64,000 nucleotides of DNA, taken from positions 434,001 to 498,000 of the forward strand of contig CP117875.1 of the NCBI GenBank assembly GCA_028736075.1. The letters are read 5' to 3'. The notes below the pieces were generated by a model, which saw nothing but the letters and a program-made list of their open reading frames with translations, did no database searches and was not told where the DNA came from. This DNA is from Chryseobacterium sp. KACC 21268 (GTDB lineage Bacteria; Bacteroidota; Bacteroidia; Flavobacteriales; Weeksellaceae). The position numbers were made by a program, and so were the translations under genes. Within the stretch, counting starts at the first letter, position 1, and each line of letters starts with the position of its first letter. Positions 1 through 9,867 of the stretch are shown piece after piece.

Positions 1-672
1 ATTTTTACAACAATTGTCTATATTGTTGTTTTCGGTGGAATTGCCAATATCTCCACTGACGGCGCACCAAAAATACTTTTTTACCTGGCGGGAGTGACAC
101 TTTGGAATTATTTCTCCTCGTGCCTCAATGGTACTTCTAGTGTTTTCACCAGCAATGCTGCAATCTTTGGTAAAGTCTATTTCCCTCGATTGGTAATGCC
201 AATTTCTATAGTTTTTTCAAATCTAATGCGATTTGGGGTACAGATGATTTTATTCCTAATCGCTTTTTTCTACTATCTGGCAAAAGGTGAGATCCAACCT
301 AACTTATGGATTTTAGCGACTCCATTTTTGATACTTCTTATGGCAGCTTTTGCTTTGGGTGTAGGGATGATCTTCTCTTCTATGACTACAAAATACAGAG
401 ATCTTCAAATGCTTTTGGGTTTTGGCGTAAGTCTTTATATGTATGCCACACCAGTGATTTATCCCGTGTCTGCGTTGCCTAAATTTATACAACCTTATGC
501 AGCGTGGAATCCTCTGACGGGAATTTTTGAATGTTTCAAATATGGATGGCTGGGTGTAGGTAAATTTAACCCCGCAATGCTTATTATAAGCAGTTTAATT
601 ATTCTTGTGTTATTAGCTATTGGAACTATTGTTTTCAATAAAGTAGAAAAAAGTTTTATGGACACTGTATAA
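1..672 (+). CDS. wzm: ABC-2 type polysaccharide export permease (5' end outside window)
   Basis: The frame is open from base 1 with no stop, so the true start lies upstream of the window; 223 residues are visible. They form several hydrophobic membrane segments and end in a short polar tail (KVEKSFMDTV), as in Wzm/TagG-class permeases that move a finished, lipid-linked glycan across the inner membrane. The ATPase partner begins 11 nt downstream, which fits a Wzm-Wzt pair. Export by an ABC transporter rather than by Wzx/Wzy implies that the chain is polymerised in the cytoplasm. Family call is firm; whether the cargo is O-antigen or capsule is not decided by this gene. Confidence 0.9.
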   Translation: MFTTIVYIVVFGGIANISTDGAPKILFYLAGVTLWNYFSSCLNGTSSVFTSNAAIFGKVYFPRLVMPISIVFSNLMRFGVQMILFLIAFFYYLAKGEIQPNLWILATPFLILLMAAFALGVGMIFSSMTTKYRDLQMLLGFGVSLYMYATPVIYPVSALPKFIQPYAAWNPLTGIFECFKYGWLGVGKFNPAMLIISSLIILVLLAIGTIVFNKVEKSFMDTV

Positions 673-683
673 TCAATTGACAG

Positions 684-1964
684 ATGGGATTAGCATTAAA
701 AGCAGAAGATATTTCAAAACAATATCGTTTAGGACAAGTTGGAACGGGAACCATTTCTCACGATCTCAATAGATTTTGGCATCAGATAAGAGGTAAGGAA
801 GATCCTTATTTAAAAATTGGCGAGGCTAATGACCGCTCTCAGAAAGGTGAGAGCGAATATGTATGGTCGCTGAAGGATATCAACTTCGAGATAGAACAAG
901 GTGATGCTGTAGGAATCATTGGTAAAAATGGTGCTGGAAAATCAACATTATTAAAACTATTAAGTAAGGTAACCAAGCCTACAACTGGTAAAATATTTAC
1001 AAACGGAAGAATTGCATCTCTTTTGGAAGTTGGTACAGGTTTCCATCCGGAAATGACTGGTCGCGAGAACGTCTTCCTCAATGGAGCAATCCTTGGAATG
1101 ACCAGAAAAGAAATATCCAGAAAATTCGACGAAATTGTTGACTTTTCTGGTGTAGAAAGATATATAGATACGCCGGTAAAAAGATATTCTTCCGGGATGT
1201 ACGTTCGTTTAGCTTTTGCAGTGGCGGCTCACTTGGAATCAGAAATTTTAATTGTCGATGAAGTACTTGCCGTCGGTGATAACGAATTCCAGAAGAAATG
1301 CCTTGGAAAAATGGATCAGGTGAACCAAGGAGAAGGAAGAACTGTACTCTTTGTAAGCCACAATATGGGAACCATTTCCTCCTTATGTAAAAACACGATC
1401 TTACTAAAGCAAGGAAATCTCATCGGATATGGTCCTACAGCTAATATCATCAGCGATTACCTGAGGGTAAATGAATCTGGTGTGGGTGAGGTTTTAGAAT
1501 TATCACCAGTTGATGACAATAAGAAAGTAAAAATTAGAGCTGCAAGAATACTAAATCATAAGTTACAGACAGCTTCTGAAATTGACAACTCCCAAAAAGC
1601 CTTCATAGAAATTGAGTTTGAAGTTTTGAAAGAAGGTAAGGGATATGACATTTCCTTTACATTAGAACATATTGAGTATGGTCCTATTTTCGGATCTTGT
1701 TATAAGGATACAAAGCTCAATGCTTATGATTCATTTGTCTTTAAAAAAGGATTACATCGTTTTCGAGTAGAGTTACCGATGGAATATCTACGTGGAGGAA
1801 CTTATTATGTATCTGTTGCTTCTGTCATTCCAAAAATTGAAGGATTAGATCATTTGAAACAGGATTTGGAGTTCAATATATTGGACACAGTTAGTCCGGT
1901 AATTATAACTACAGAAGGAAGATTAGGATCAATATTGCCCGTATTAAATTGGAATGAAATATGA
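684..1964 (+). CDS. wzt: Polysaccharide ABC transporter ATP-binding protein with C-terminal Wzt-type domain
   Basis: 426 residues. The nucleotide-binding domain carries Walker A (GKNGAGKST, residues 80-88), the signature YSSGM (168-172), Walker B ILIVDE (188-193) and the switch histidine H226. After about residue 260 comes a roughly 165-residue beta-rich extension, the size of the Wzt C-terminal domain that in O9a-type systems binds the capped end of the chain. The protein powers export by the permease encoded just upstream. Its stop overlaps the next start (ATGA), so translation is coupled. The extension suggests that a terminal modification of the glycan is recognised; that is inference from the family. 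Confidence 0.92.
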   Translation: MGLALKAEDISKQYRLGQVGTGTISHDLNRFWHQIRGKEDPYLKIGEANDRSQKGESEYVWSLKDINFEIEQGDAVGIIGKNGAGKSTLLKLLSKVTKPTTGKIFTNGRIASLLEVGTGFHPEMTGRENVFLNGAILGMTRKEISRKFDEIVDFSGVERYIDTPVKRYSSGMYVRLAFAVAAHLESEILIVDEVLAVGDNEFQKKCLGKMDQVNQGEGRTVLFVSHNMGTISSLCKNTILLKQGNLIGYGPTANIISDYLRVNESGVGEVLELSPVDDNKKVKIRAARILNHKLQTASEIDNSQKAFIEIEFEVLKEGKGYDISFTLEHIEYGPIFGSCYKDTKLNAYDSFVFKKGLHRFRVELPMEYLRGGTYYVSVASVIPKIEGLDHLKQDLEFNILDTVSPVIITTEGRLGSILPVLNWNEI

Positions 1965-2953
1965 GCAATGTCTTGTTGAAAATATTAAATCGATTAAGAC
2001 AATCTTACACTTACAGAAAAAAAATTGACCTTAATAATATTTTCGCCCACACTTTTTCTCCCGATTTCACTGGAAATGAAGCTTCTGAGTATATTCATTC
2101 TTTAATAATTAGGGATGAACCTCTTATGGTTGCTAGATTTGGATCCGTAGAGCTTAGAATCCTCAACAACTATTTAGATCTTCAAAAGAGCAAAGTTGAT
2201 AAGTATTTGGATTACATCAAAGGTGAACAAATCTATTTTGAGTGGAAGGATTCTATCTTTGACTATAATTTTTTTCTTTTTACAAAGAATAATGAATCCC
2301 GCAAATCTCTTATTAATAGATATTCTGAACTTTACAAACAGGATATCAAAGAATTAGATGTTTTGGGTTCTTGGCTTGAAGAGGAAAAAAAATTAAAAAA
2401 ATATTATCCAAAAACACTAAAAACAGTTTTTCTACTAGACTTAGAGCCTTATTATCATAATAATCCTTGGAGCAAAGCTTTAGAAGGGAAGAAAGTTTTG
2501 GTAGTACATCCTTTTGAGGAAAGCATTTACAATCAATACAAAAAGAGAGAACTTCTTTTTAAAAACAAAGATGTTCTTCCAAATTTTGATCTGACGGTCA
2601 TTAATACCTTTCATACTTTTTCAGGGATCAATCAGGATCAATTTCAGGATTGGTTTGAAGTCTTGGAGTCGATGAAAAAACAGATGGATGATACTGATTA
2701 TGATATAGCTATTATCGGTTGTGGACCTTACGGTTTTCACCTTGCGGCACATGCAAAAAGAAGAGGAAAGCAAGGAATCCATCTGGGTGGTGCAACTCAG
2801 CTCCTGTTCGGAATCATAGGAAAAAGATGGGAGGAGCCTGATTATAAAAATTTCGCAGGTGATTTTTTCAATGAGCATTGGTCGAGACCATTACCATCTG
2901 AGTCACCAGAAAAAGAAGTGAAGAAAAGCTTAGATAAAGAAACATATTGGTAA
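1961..2953 (+). CDS. Putative glycosyltransferase, GT-D-like
   Basis: 330 residues, no signal peptide or membrane segment. I do not recognise it with certainty. Visible landmarks are an early ARFGSVEL motif (about residues 58-65), a middle VVHPFEESI stretch and a Gly-rich C-terminal block (GCGPYGF, then GIHLGGATQ and GKRW). A short RFG-x-x-E motif followed by a Rossmann-like C-terminal half recalls the GT-D fold family (DUF1792), so a sugar transferase is the best guess. It overlaps wzt by 4 nt and the next glycosyltransferase by 1 nt (TAATG), inside the polysaccharide operon. It could instead be a glycan-modifying enzyme. Confidence 0.5.
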   Translation: MSNVLLKILNRLRQSYTYRKKIDLNNIFAHTFSPDFTGNEASEYIHSLIIRDEPLMVARFGSVELRILNNYLDLQKSKVDKYLDYIKGEQIYFEWKDSIFDYNFFLFTKNNESRKSLINRYSELYKQDIKELDVLGSWLEEEKKLKKYYPKTLKTVFLLDLEPYYHNNPWSKALEGKKVLVVHPFEESIYNQYKKRELLFKNKDVLPNFDLTVINTFHTFSGINQDQFQDWFEVLESMKKQMDDTDYDIAIIGCGPYGFHLAAHAKRRGKQGIHLGGATQLLFGIIGKRWEEPDYKNFAGDFFNEHWSRPLPSESPEKEVKKSLDKETYW

Positions 2954-4131
2954 TGAGCTATTTAAAAGATATTATAAGTGGTTTTTTGAAAAAGAAAGGC
3001 TATGAAGTAAAAAAAACGGTCAATACTCAGTTGCTCCTGGAGAACGTTTTCCAAACACAACATGAAAGAAAAGTTTTAATTTCATATCTAACAACGCCTT
3101 TTACAAACGAAATCAACTTTTCACATACCAATCTTACAGAATGCTATACTGCTGCAGAGATCTTTAGAGATCTTGCTTACAACGTAGATGTCATAGATCT
3201 CAATGATTCTATGAAGTTAGATTACAGTGCCTACGATGTGATCTACGGCATGGGTAATATGTACGAAGAGTCATTCCAATCTTCTGAGCAGGAAAAATTC
3301 AAAAAAATATATTACGGAACAGGGAACAGTCCATTCTTTTATTACAAAGAAGCAGGAAAAAAGTTACACCAATTCTACAAAAATAAAAAAAAACTTTTAC
3401 CAGAATCTGTTAGACTAATTGGCAGCAGATCAACTTTGGCGCTTACAAATTCAGACGTTATTATATGTCTTGGAAACGATTTTTGTAAACAGACTTACAT
3501 TGAAAATGTTCCTTATCTTCCAACTTATAATCTCAACGCCTTTTACTTTGATGTAATTCAAGATAAAATATCGAGAGATGTTTCCACTGCAAGAAACCAT
3601 TTTTTGTGGTTTGGAAGCGGCGGACTTATATCAAAGGGACTGTCTGACTGTATTGACTTTTTCAGTAAAAATCCTGATATGACACTTCACATCTGTGGTG
3701 CATCTAAAGTTTATGAAAAAAGATTTTGGGAAATGTACAGTCCAATTGTAGAGCAATGTGATAATATAATTGATCATGGATTTGCTCCATTAAAATCTGA
3801 AAAATTTGCGACTATTGTATCACAATGTCTATTTGCAATCTTTCCATCTGTGAGCGAGGGTGGTTCGCCAGCACTGCTCAATCTTATGGCAAATGGTGGC
3901 ATCATTCCAATTGCAACCGAAGCTTGCTCTGTAGATGTAGACAAATTTGGTTTTATTTTAGAAGATAGTTCTGTGGAAAGTATAGCAAAAACTATTGGTA
4001 AGCTGCAATCTGTATCTGACCAGAATCTTGATATATTATCTACGGAAACACAAAAATATGTCAGAGAAAATTACACTCTGGATATTTATAGAAAAAATTT
4101 GTTCGAGATTATTAAAGCAAATTTGGAGTAG
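2953..4131 (+). CDS. GT-B fold glycosyltransferase
   Basis: 392 residues from the ATG at 2953, which overlaps the preceding stop (TAATG); an in-frame TTG two codons earlier lies inside the previous gene and is less likely. The C-terminal half shows the group 1/GT4 pattern: a strand with HICGA (about 246-250) and the nucleotide-sugar binding block SEGGSPALLN (about 301-310), whose Glu normally contacts the donor. The N-terminal acceptor half is divergent. Probably adds one sugar of the repeat unit or adaptor at the cytoplasmic face. Donor and acceptor cannot be read from the sequence. Confidence 0.75.
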   Translation: MSYLKDIISGFLKKKGYEVKKTVNTQLLLENVFQTQHERKVLISYLTTPFTNEINFSHTNLTECYTAAEIFRDLAYNVDVIDLNDSMKLDYSAYDVIYGMGNMYEESFQSSEQEKFKKIYYGTGNSPFFYYKEAGKKLHQFYKNKKKLLPESVRLIGSRSTLALTNSDVIICLGNDFCKQTYIENVPYLPTYNLNAFYFDVIQDKISRDVSTARNHFLWFGSGGLISKGLSDCIDFFSKNPDMTLHICGASKVYEKRFWEMYSPIVEQCDNIIDHGFAPLKSEKFATIVSQCLFAIFPSVSEGGSPALLNLMANGGIIPIATEACSVDVDKFGFILEDSSVESIAKTIGKLQSVSDQNLDILSTETQKYVRENYTLDIYRKNLFEIIKANLE

Positions 4132-4172
4132 GTCATTCCTATTGTTTTAAATATATAACTAAAACTTAAGTT

Positions 4173-5144
4173 TTGAAAAAATATCTTATCACCGGCTTTT
4201 CGGGTTTTGTAAGTCATCACTTTCTTGAATATCTGGATTCATTAGAAGAAAAAATTCAAGTTCAGGGTATCGACATTAATAAACCTGATTTTGACTATAA
4301 TTCATTTAAAAATATTGATTGCAGCTTCAATATGATGGATTTACTGAACAAAGAGGATGTGGATGATATTATCTATCAATTTCAGCCCGACTATATCTTG
4401 CATTTGGCATCATTCAGTAGTGTAGCTTTTAGTTGGCAGAATCCAGTGGTTAGTTTTACAAATAATACCAATATTTTCCTTAATCTTCTGGAACAAGTTA
4501 AAAATCTGGGTTTAAAATGCAGAATACTTTCCGTTGGAAGTTCTGAAGAATATGGTAATGTTAATGAAAAAGACATTCCACTAAAAGAGGATAGTAAACT
4601 GAACCCTGTGAGTCCGTATGCAGTAGCCAGAGTGTCACAAGAACTTTTAAGTAAAGTCTATGTTGATGGTTATGATCTGGACATTGCACTTACAAGATCG
4701 TTTAATCATATTGGACCAAGACAAAAAGATATTTTTGTAATTTCATCTTTCGTTAAAAAGATTGTTGAAATAAAGCATAAAAATACGGAGCCCAAAATAG
4801 CAACTGGTAATCTGGAAATCATCAGAGATTTTCTGGATGTAAGAGATGTTGTACGTGCATACTATGAGATTCTGCAGCGTGGTAAAAAGGGAGAGATTTA
4901 TAATATTTGCAGCGGAGAAGGAACGTCTTTGAACACCATTGTAACTATGATTTCCAATATTTTAGAAATCGAAATTGAGACCCTGCAAGATCCTAGCCTG
5001 GTTCGCCCCAATGATAACAAAATAATCATCGGCGACAACACAAAAATAACCTCAGAAATTGGATGGAAACCGACAATAAGTTTGGATAAAAGCTTAAGAG
5101 ACATTGTAAAATATTGGGAAAAAGAATATGAAAGTATTAATTGA
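4173..5144 (+). CDS. NAD(P)-dependent sugar reductase/epimerase, RMD-like (GDP-6-deoxy-D-mannose reductase?)
   Basis: 323 residues, TTG start. An extended short-chain dehydrogenase with the nucleotide motif GFSGFV (8-13) and SSEEYG (123-128). The usual YxxxK pair reads Y149-AVA-R153, so the lysine is replaced by arginine, while Tyr and the Ser-Ser-Glu block are kept. The sequence resembles GDP-4-keto-6-deoxymannose reductases (RMD) making GDP-D-rhamnose, and gmd and fcl lie just downstream, so the substrate may be the Gmd product. Other deoxysugar epimerases are possible. It overlaps the next glycosyltransferase by 17 nt. Confidence 0.6.
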   Translation: MKKYLITGFSGFVSHHFLEYLDSLEEKIQVQGIDINKPDFDYNSFKNIDCSFNMMDLLNKEDVDDIIYQFQPDYILHLASFSSVAFSWQNPVVSFTNNTNIFLNLLEQVKNLGLKCRILSVGSSEEYGNVNEKDIPLKEDSKLNPVSPYAVARVSQELLSKVYVDGYDLDIALTRSFNHIGPRQKDIFVISSFVKKIVEIKHKNTEPKIATGNLEIIRDFLDVRDVVRAYYEILQRGKKGEIYNICSGEGTSLNTIVTMISNILEIEIETLQDPSLVRPNDNKIIIGDNTKITSEIGWKPTISLDKSLRDIVKYWEKEYESIN

Positions 5145-6294
5145 TCATCAAATCTTCCAAAATCAAAAATTTGGAGGCATCAGCCGGTACTTTTTTGAAT
5201 TAATGGAAGGATTCCGGAAGAGTAATGTGGATTTCGATCTTTCATTGCTTTACAGCAATAATGAATACATTAAAGGTTTTGAAAATATACAATCAGAATC
5301 TATACATTCTGCTGGTTACAATGATTTTTTATTCGGGAAAGAATTTCGTGGCAAAGCATTTTTATACAATCAGTATAAAAAAACACAACCAAAGGTTCCG
5401 TCCTTCCGCCAGCAAAATCTGGATCATACAATTTCTAAATTAAAAAAAGGTGATTTTGATATCTTTCACACCACCTACTATGATGATTACTTTTTGGATC
5501 ACCTTAATGGAAAACCTTTTGTAATCACTGTTTATGATCTCATACATCAGATCTATCCAGAATATTTCCCATTGAATATTGTTGATAAAAACTACAACAT
5601 TCTAGATAAAGCATCAAAAATCATAGCTATAAGTGAATCGACTAAGAATGATCTAATCGACTTTTATGGATTACCTGCTGAAAAGATAGATGTCACTTAT
5701 CTTGCAAGTTCATTAGATGCAGGATCAGAGGCAAACAATATTTCAAATTTGCCAGAAAAGTATATTCTTTTCGTTGGTAACAGAACGATTTACAAAAATT
5801 TTTATTTTTTTGCAGAAGTACTTTCACGGGTTCTTGATAATCATCCCGATATTGAACTTGTTTGTACAGGTTCAAAATTCAGTAAAGAAGAAGAATTTTT
5901 TATCAAAAAATTAGGCTTACAAAACCGCATCAAAAACTATTTTGTCAATGATGCCGAATTGATTATGCTTTATCAAAAAGCCCTGTTTTTTGCATTCCCT
6001 TCAATGTACGAAGGTTTTGGAATACCAATTTTAGAAGCGTATGAAAATGATTGCCCAGTTTTGTTAGCAAGGAATAGTTCTTTAGAAGAGATTGGAGGTG
6101 ACGCCGCACATTATTTTTCATCTAAATCGATTAAATCTCTCGAGAAGAGTTTGGAACAGTTGATCAGCAATCAACACTTAAGAACAACATTAATAGAAAA
6201 AGGTAAGTTACGTCTGCAGGATTTTTCTTGGAAGAAGACTACGGAACAAACAATTAAAATTTATAAAGAAGCAATCAATGCAGCACAAAGATAA
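5128..6294 (+). CDS. Group 1 (GT4) glycosyltransferase
   Basis: 388 residues with a GT-B layout. The N-terminal [10 protein letters not shown] block (16-25) and YDLIH (136-140) are typical of the mannosyl/rhamnosyl-type GT4 family, and the C-terminal half carries FVGNR (215-219) and the donor-binding EGFGIPILE motif (295-303) with both glutamates present. It starts 17 nt inside the RMD-like gene and its end overlaps fcl by 17 nt, so translation of all three is coupled. A role in transferring the GDP-deoxysugar made by the neighbouring enzymes is plausible but unproven. Confidence 0.85.
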   Translation: MKVLIDHQIFQNQKFGGISRYFFELMEGFRKSNVDFDLSLLYSNNEYIKGFENIQSESIHSAGYNDFLFGKEFRGKAFLYNQYKKTQPKVPSFRQQNLDHTISKLKKGDFDIFHTTYYDDYFLDHLNGKPFVITVYDLIHQIYPEYFPLNIVDKNYNILDKASKIIAISESTKNDLIDFYGLPAEKIDVTYLASSLDAGSEANNISNLPEKYILFVGNRTIYKNFYFFAEVLSRVLDNHPDIELVCTGSKFSKEEEFFIKKLGLQNRIKNYFVNDAELIMLYQKALFFAFPSMYEGFGIPILEAYENDCPVLLARNSSLEEIGGDAAHYFSSKSIKSLEKSLEQLISNQHLRTTLIEKGKLRLQDFSWKKTTEQTIKIYKEAINAAQR

Positions 6295-7198
6295 AATATA
6301 CGTTGCCGGTCATAGAGGTCTTGTAGGCAGTGCCATTCTGAGAGAATTGGAAAATCAAGGATTTACAAACCTTGTGACCAGAACCTCTAGTCAATTGGAT
6401 CTGCGTGATTACCAAAAAACAGCTCAGTTTTTCGCAGAAGAAAAGCCAGACTACGTTTTTCTTGCAGCTGCGAAGGTCGGCGGAATCCAGGCTAATAATA
6501 CCTACAGAGCCGAATTTCTTTATGAGAATATGATGATTCAAAACAACGTCATTCATCAAGCTCATACCAATGGGGTTAAGAAACTGCTATTCCTTGGATC
6601 CAGTTGCATCTATCCAAAAATGGCACCTCAACCGCTGAAAGAAGACTCTTTACTTACTGGAACTTTGGAGCCAACAAATGAGCCTTATGCCATTGCTAAA
6701 ATAGCGGGGATCAAAATGTGTGATGCTTACAGAAGCCAGTACAACGCTAATTTTATTTCAGCGATGCCGACCAATATGTATGGTCCAAATGACAATTATG
6801 ACCTCAACAATTCTCACGTTTTACCTGCACTTTTGAGAAAATTTCATGAGGCCAAAGAACAGAACCTTCCTAATGTAACAGTTTGGGGAACCGGAACACC
6901 ATTGCGAGAATTTTTACATTCCGATGATCTTGCAAAAGCATGTGTCTTTCTAATGGAAAATTATGATGATTATGGTCACGTGAATGTTGGTATTGGAGAA
7001 GATATAAGCATTAAGGATTTAGCATTATTGATCAAAAAAATTGTAGGTTACGATGGTGATCTCGTTTGGGACACTTCAAAACCAGACGGAACTCCAAGAA
7101 AGCTGATGGATGTTAAAAAAATAAATGATTTGGGCTGGACCGCAAAAATCAGCCTTGAAGAAGGAATTACAAAAGTTTATCAAGATAAATTTCTTTAA
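6278..7198 (+). CDS. fcl: GDP-L-fucose synthase
   Basis: 306 residues. Converts GDP-4-keto-6-deoxy-D-mannose to GDP-L-fucose by 3,5-epimerisation and NADPH reduction. The SDR nucleotide motif GHRGLVGS (11-18), the GSSCIYP block (107-113) with catalytic Ser/Cys, and the Y137xxxK141 pair are all present, and [11 protein letters not shown] is the family fingerprint. Length matches E. coli Fcl. The substrate is supplied by Gmd, encoded one gene downstream; the acyltransferase gene between them starts at the TAATG overlap. Confidence 0.93.
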   Translation: MQHKDKIYVAGHRGLVGSAILRELENQGFTNLVTRTSSQLDLRDYQKTAQFFAEEKPDYVFLAAAKVGGIQANNTYRAEFLYENMMIQNNVIHQAHTNGVKKLLFLGSSCIYPKMAPQPLKEDSLLTGTLEPTNEPYAIAKIAGIKMCDAYRSQYNANFISAMPTNMYGPNDNYDLNNSHVLPALLRKFHEAKEQNLPNVTVWGTGTPLREFLHSDDLAKACVFLMENYDDYGHVNVGIGEDISIKDLALLIKKIVGYDGDLVWDTSKPDGTPRKLMDVKKINDLGWTAKISLEEGITKVYQDKFL

Positions 7199-7845
7199 TG
7201 ATTCAATATTTATTAAGATTGTATAGAGATGTCAAAAAAACGGATGGTAATTTTATCATAATTTTCGTCAGATCTATTTTTTATAATTTTTTTTACAATA
7301 AGAATATTTTGGCTCATCAAAATGCGTCAATAAAAGGTATTGAAAACATTAAGACAAAAGGACAATTAAAATTGGGAGTCAATTATATTGGATTTTGTTC
7401 TCCAAAAGATCATACCTATTTGAATATTAAGGGGAAATTAATTTTCAACAGTAAATATCTGATAGGCAGAGGATGTCGTTTTGATATAGGAGAAAATGCA
7501 GTGGTGAGTATTGGAAACGGAGGATACATTAATGCTTTTACTAAACTAATTATAATGCACAAATTAACAATTGGTGATAATTGCAGCATATCCTGGAATG
7601 TCCAAATTTTAGATGAGGATTTTCACTCGATTCAATATGAGGATAAAATAGAAAGAAACAAAGAAATTATAATCGGAAACAACGTTTGGATTGGTTCAGG
7701 CGTCCAGATTTTTCAGGGAACAACGATTCCTGACGGCAGCGTTATCGCTTCCAATGCCATTGTAAGAGGCATTTTTAATGAGGAAAACTGTATTATTGGA
7801 GGCAATCCGGCAAGAATTATTAAAAAAAACATAACTTGGAAATAA
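7198..7845 (+). CDS. Left-handed beta-helix acyltransferase
   Basis: 215 residues. Repeated hexapeptides ([LIV]-G-x-x-x-x) fill about residues 100-205, e.g. IGDNCSISWN, IGNNVWIGSG and the terminal GGNPARII block common to WbbJ/LacA/CysE-like O-acetyltransferases. A His in the DEDFHSIQY segment (about 141-149) is the likely catalytic base. It probably O-acetylates a sugar of the surface glycan with acetyl-CoA. It starts in the TAATG overlap with fcl. Substrate unknown. Confidence 0.82.
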   Translation: MIQYLLRLYRDVKKTDGNFIIIFVRSIFYNFFYNKNILAHQNASIKGIENIKTKGQLKLGVNYIGFCSPKDHTYLNIKGKLIFNSKYLIGRGCRFDIGENAVVSIGNGGYINAFTKLIIMHKLTIGDNCSISWNVQILDEDFHSIQYEDKIERNKEIIIGNNVWIGSGVQIFQGTTIPDGSVIASNAIVRGIFNEENCIIGGNPARIIKKNITWK

Positions 7846-7852
7846 AAATGAT

Positions 7853-7882
7853 TTTGTTAAGATAGAACGTAGATTATTTTTT
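7853..7882 (+). promoter_or_regulatory. Possible internal promoter before gmd
   Basis: TTTG at 7853-7856, an 18-nt spacer and TATTTTTT at 7875-7882, which departs from the Bacteroidota -7 consensus TAnnTTTG only at the last base. It lies in the 68-nt gap before gmd, one of the few real gaps in the operon. Weak, because the window is AT-rich. Confidence 0.3.
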
Positions 7883-7913
7883 ACTTACCAAAAAGAAAAT
7901 ATTACATTAATAG

Positions 7914-8987
7914 ATGAAAACAGCATTAATTACAGGAGTTACAGGACAAGACGGCTCATATTTAGCAGAATTGCTATTAGAAAAAGGCTATAAAGTACAC
8001 GGTGTCAAAAGAAGAGCTTCCTCTTTCAATACCCAGAGGATTGATCATTTGTATATAGATCAACATGAGAATCACGTGAATTTTAAACTTCATTACGGTG
8101 ATTTGACAGATTCTACCAATATCATCAGAATTATCCAGGAGGTGCAGCCAGACGAAATTTATAATCTTGGAGCAATGTCCCACGTAAAGGTAAGTTTTGA
8201 TTCTCCTGAATATGTTGCAAATGTAGATGGAATTGGAACGCTTAGGATTCTAGAAGCTGTAAGAATATTAGGATTAGAGAAAAAAACAAGAATCTATCAA
8301 GCTTCTACCTCCGAACTTTACGGTGGTTTGGAAGAAAACAAAAATGCCGCTGGGTTTTATGATGAGAGTTCTCCCTTCTACCCTCGTTCTCCGTATGGCG
8401 TTGCAAAAATATATGCATTCTGGATTACCAAAAATTACCGAGAGGCCTACGATATGTTTGCTTGTAATGGGATTTTATTCAATCACGAGTCTCCGAGAAG
8501 AGGCGAGACATTTGTTACAAGAAAGATTACAATGGCAACTGCCGCAATCGCAAAAGGAAAACAGGAAGTTCTATATTTAGGAAACCTGAATGCTCAAAGA
8601 GATTGGGGACACGCCAAAGATTATGTGGAGGCAATGTGGAGAATCCTGCAGCAGGATGTTGCCGAGGATTATGTGATAGCAACCGGAAAAACCACTTATG
8701 TCAGAGATTTTGTTAGAATGGCTTTTGCAGAAGCTGGAATAGAATTAAGCTTCGAAGGTGAGAATGAAAATGAAGTAGCGAAGGTAGCAAAATGTAATCA
8801 TCCTGATTATCAATTAGAAGTTGGTAAAATCGTTGTGAAAATTGATCCACAGTATTACAGACCAACAGAGGTTGATTTATTAATTGGAGATCCTACAAAA
8901 TCCAAAACACAATTGGGCTGGCAACCAAAGTATGATCTTGCTGGTCTTGTAAAAGAAATGATGGCAACGGATCTGTCATTAATCTAA
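7914..8987 (+). CDS. gmd: GDP-mannose 4,6-dehydratase
   Basis: 357 residues. Removes water from GDP-D-mannose to give GDP-4-keto-6-deoxy-D-mannose, the precursor of GDP-L-fucose and GDP-D-rhamnose. The NADP motif [12 protein letters not shown] (8-19), the STSELYG block (131-137) and Y161xxxK165 are intact, and [12 protein letters not shown] and the GNL-x-x-x-RDWGHA segment are diagnostic of Gmd. Full length. Together with fcl (6278-7198) it forms a complete two-step route from GDP-mannose to GDP-L-fucose. Confidence 0.96.
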   Translation: MKTALITGVTGQDGSYLAELLLEKGYKVHGVKRRASSFNTQRIDHLYIDQHENHVNFKLHYGDLTDSTNIIRIIQEVQPDEIYNLGAMSHVKVSFDSPEYVANVDGIGTLRILEAVRILGLEKKTRIYQASTSELYGGLEENKNAAGFYDESSPFYPRSPYGVAKIYAFWITKNYREAYDMFACNGILFNHESPRRGETFVTRKITMATAAIAKGKQEVLYLGNLNAQRDWGHAKDYVEAMWRILQQDVAEDYVIATGKTTYVRDFVRMAFAEAGIELSFEGENENEVAKVAKCNHPDYQLEVGKIVVKIDPQYYRPTEVDLLIGDPTKSKTQLGWQPKYDLAGLVKEMMATDLSLI

Positions 8988-9018
8988 AAACTTTTTTTCA
9001 TTTCAGACACTCTATCTT

Positions 9019-9867
9019 ATGTTGAAAAGAATTCTTAGCAAAATAAAATGGGAGATTCTCAGAATATTGGGAATCTATAAACCTACGCCTAATAGATTTA
9101 AGGTAAGTACTCTGAATGAAAGGGTTTTAAATTTTATAAAATCAAAAGAAAATTTGCCTCTTCCAGCTAGAGAAAAAGACTTCTTACCGGAAATTTTAAT
9201 TCCGTGTTACAATCACGGGAAGTATTTGGAATATCTGTTTTTAACTTTGCCTACTGATATTCCTATTACTATAATTAATGACAATTCTACAGATGATACA
9301 GAATCTCATATTAATATATTAAAACAAAAATATAGATTCAAGGTCATAAAGAATGAGGAGAATTTATTCCAATACGGAAGTGTAAATAAAGCGGTAAAAG
9401 AATCCGAAAACAATCTTTTCATCATCGTAAATGCGGACGACCTGATGGTTCCAACGTGGATTCATTATGCCATCGAAAAGATGAAACATTCTGATCTCTT
9501 TATGTTTGCCGGCACAGCTTTTCCGTTTACGACCCTGTCGGAAGAATATAATAAATGGAATCACATCTTCGCAGAATTGGTACAATCGATATCTTACAAA
9601 CCCAATAAGGAGGTTAAATATTACGGACCAGATTCAGCAAAGGATTTCACACACGACAATTCTATTAATATGACCTTCAATGGATGTATTTTTCTGAAGT
9701 CTGCGTGGGAATATATTGGCGGTATGCTTCCTCTACACGAGCGGGTTTCTATGCACGATGACAGAGATTTTCAGATGAGAATTTGCTCATTTTTTAAGAT
9801 CGGAATTTCCGAAGATATTACAACCCTATACAGAACGGATTCCTCAGCAGGAAAAGGAACATTATAA
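9019..9867 (+). CDS. Family 2 glycosyltransferase
   Basis: 282 residues. After about 58 residues of basic leader the GT-A domain begins with ILIPCYNHGKYLEYL (about 66-80), then INDNSTDD and the metal/nucleotide-binding NADD motif (about residues 139-142). The later part holds an MHDDRDFQ segment typical of the acceptor-side DD/ED motif. No membrane helices are seen, so it is a peripheral cytoplasmic enzyme. The stop overlaps the next start (TAATG). Donor and linkage unknown. Confidence 0.82.
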   Translation: MLKRILSKIKWEILRILGIYKPTPNRFKVSTLNERVLNFIKSKENLPLPAREKDFLPEILIPCYNHGKYLEYLFLTLPTDIPITIINDNSTDDTESHINILKQKYRFKVIKNEENLFQYGSVNKAVKESENNLFIIVNADDLMVPTWIHYAIEKMKHSDLFMFAGTAFPFTTLSEEYNKWNHIFAELVQSISYKPNKEVKYYGPDSAKDFTHDNSINMTFNGCIFLKSAWEYIGGMLPLHERVSMHDDRDFQMRICSFFKIGISEDITTLYRTDSSAGKGTL

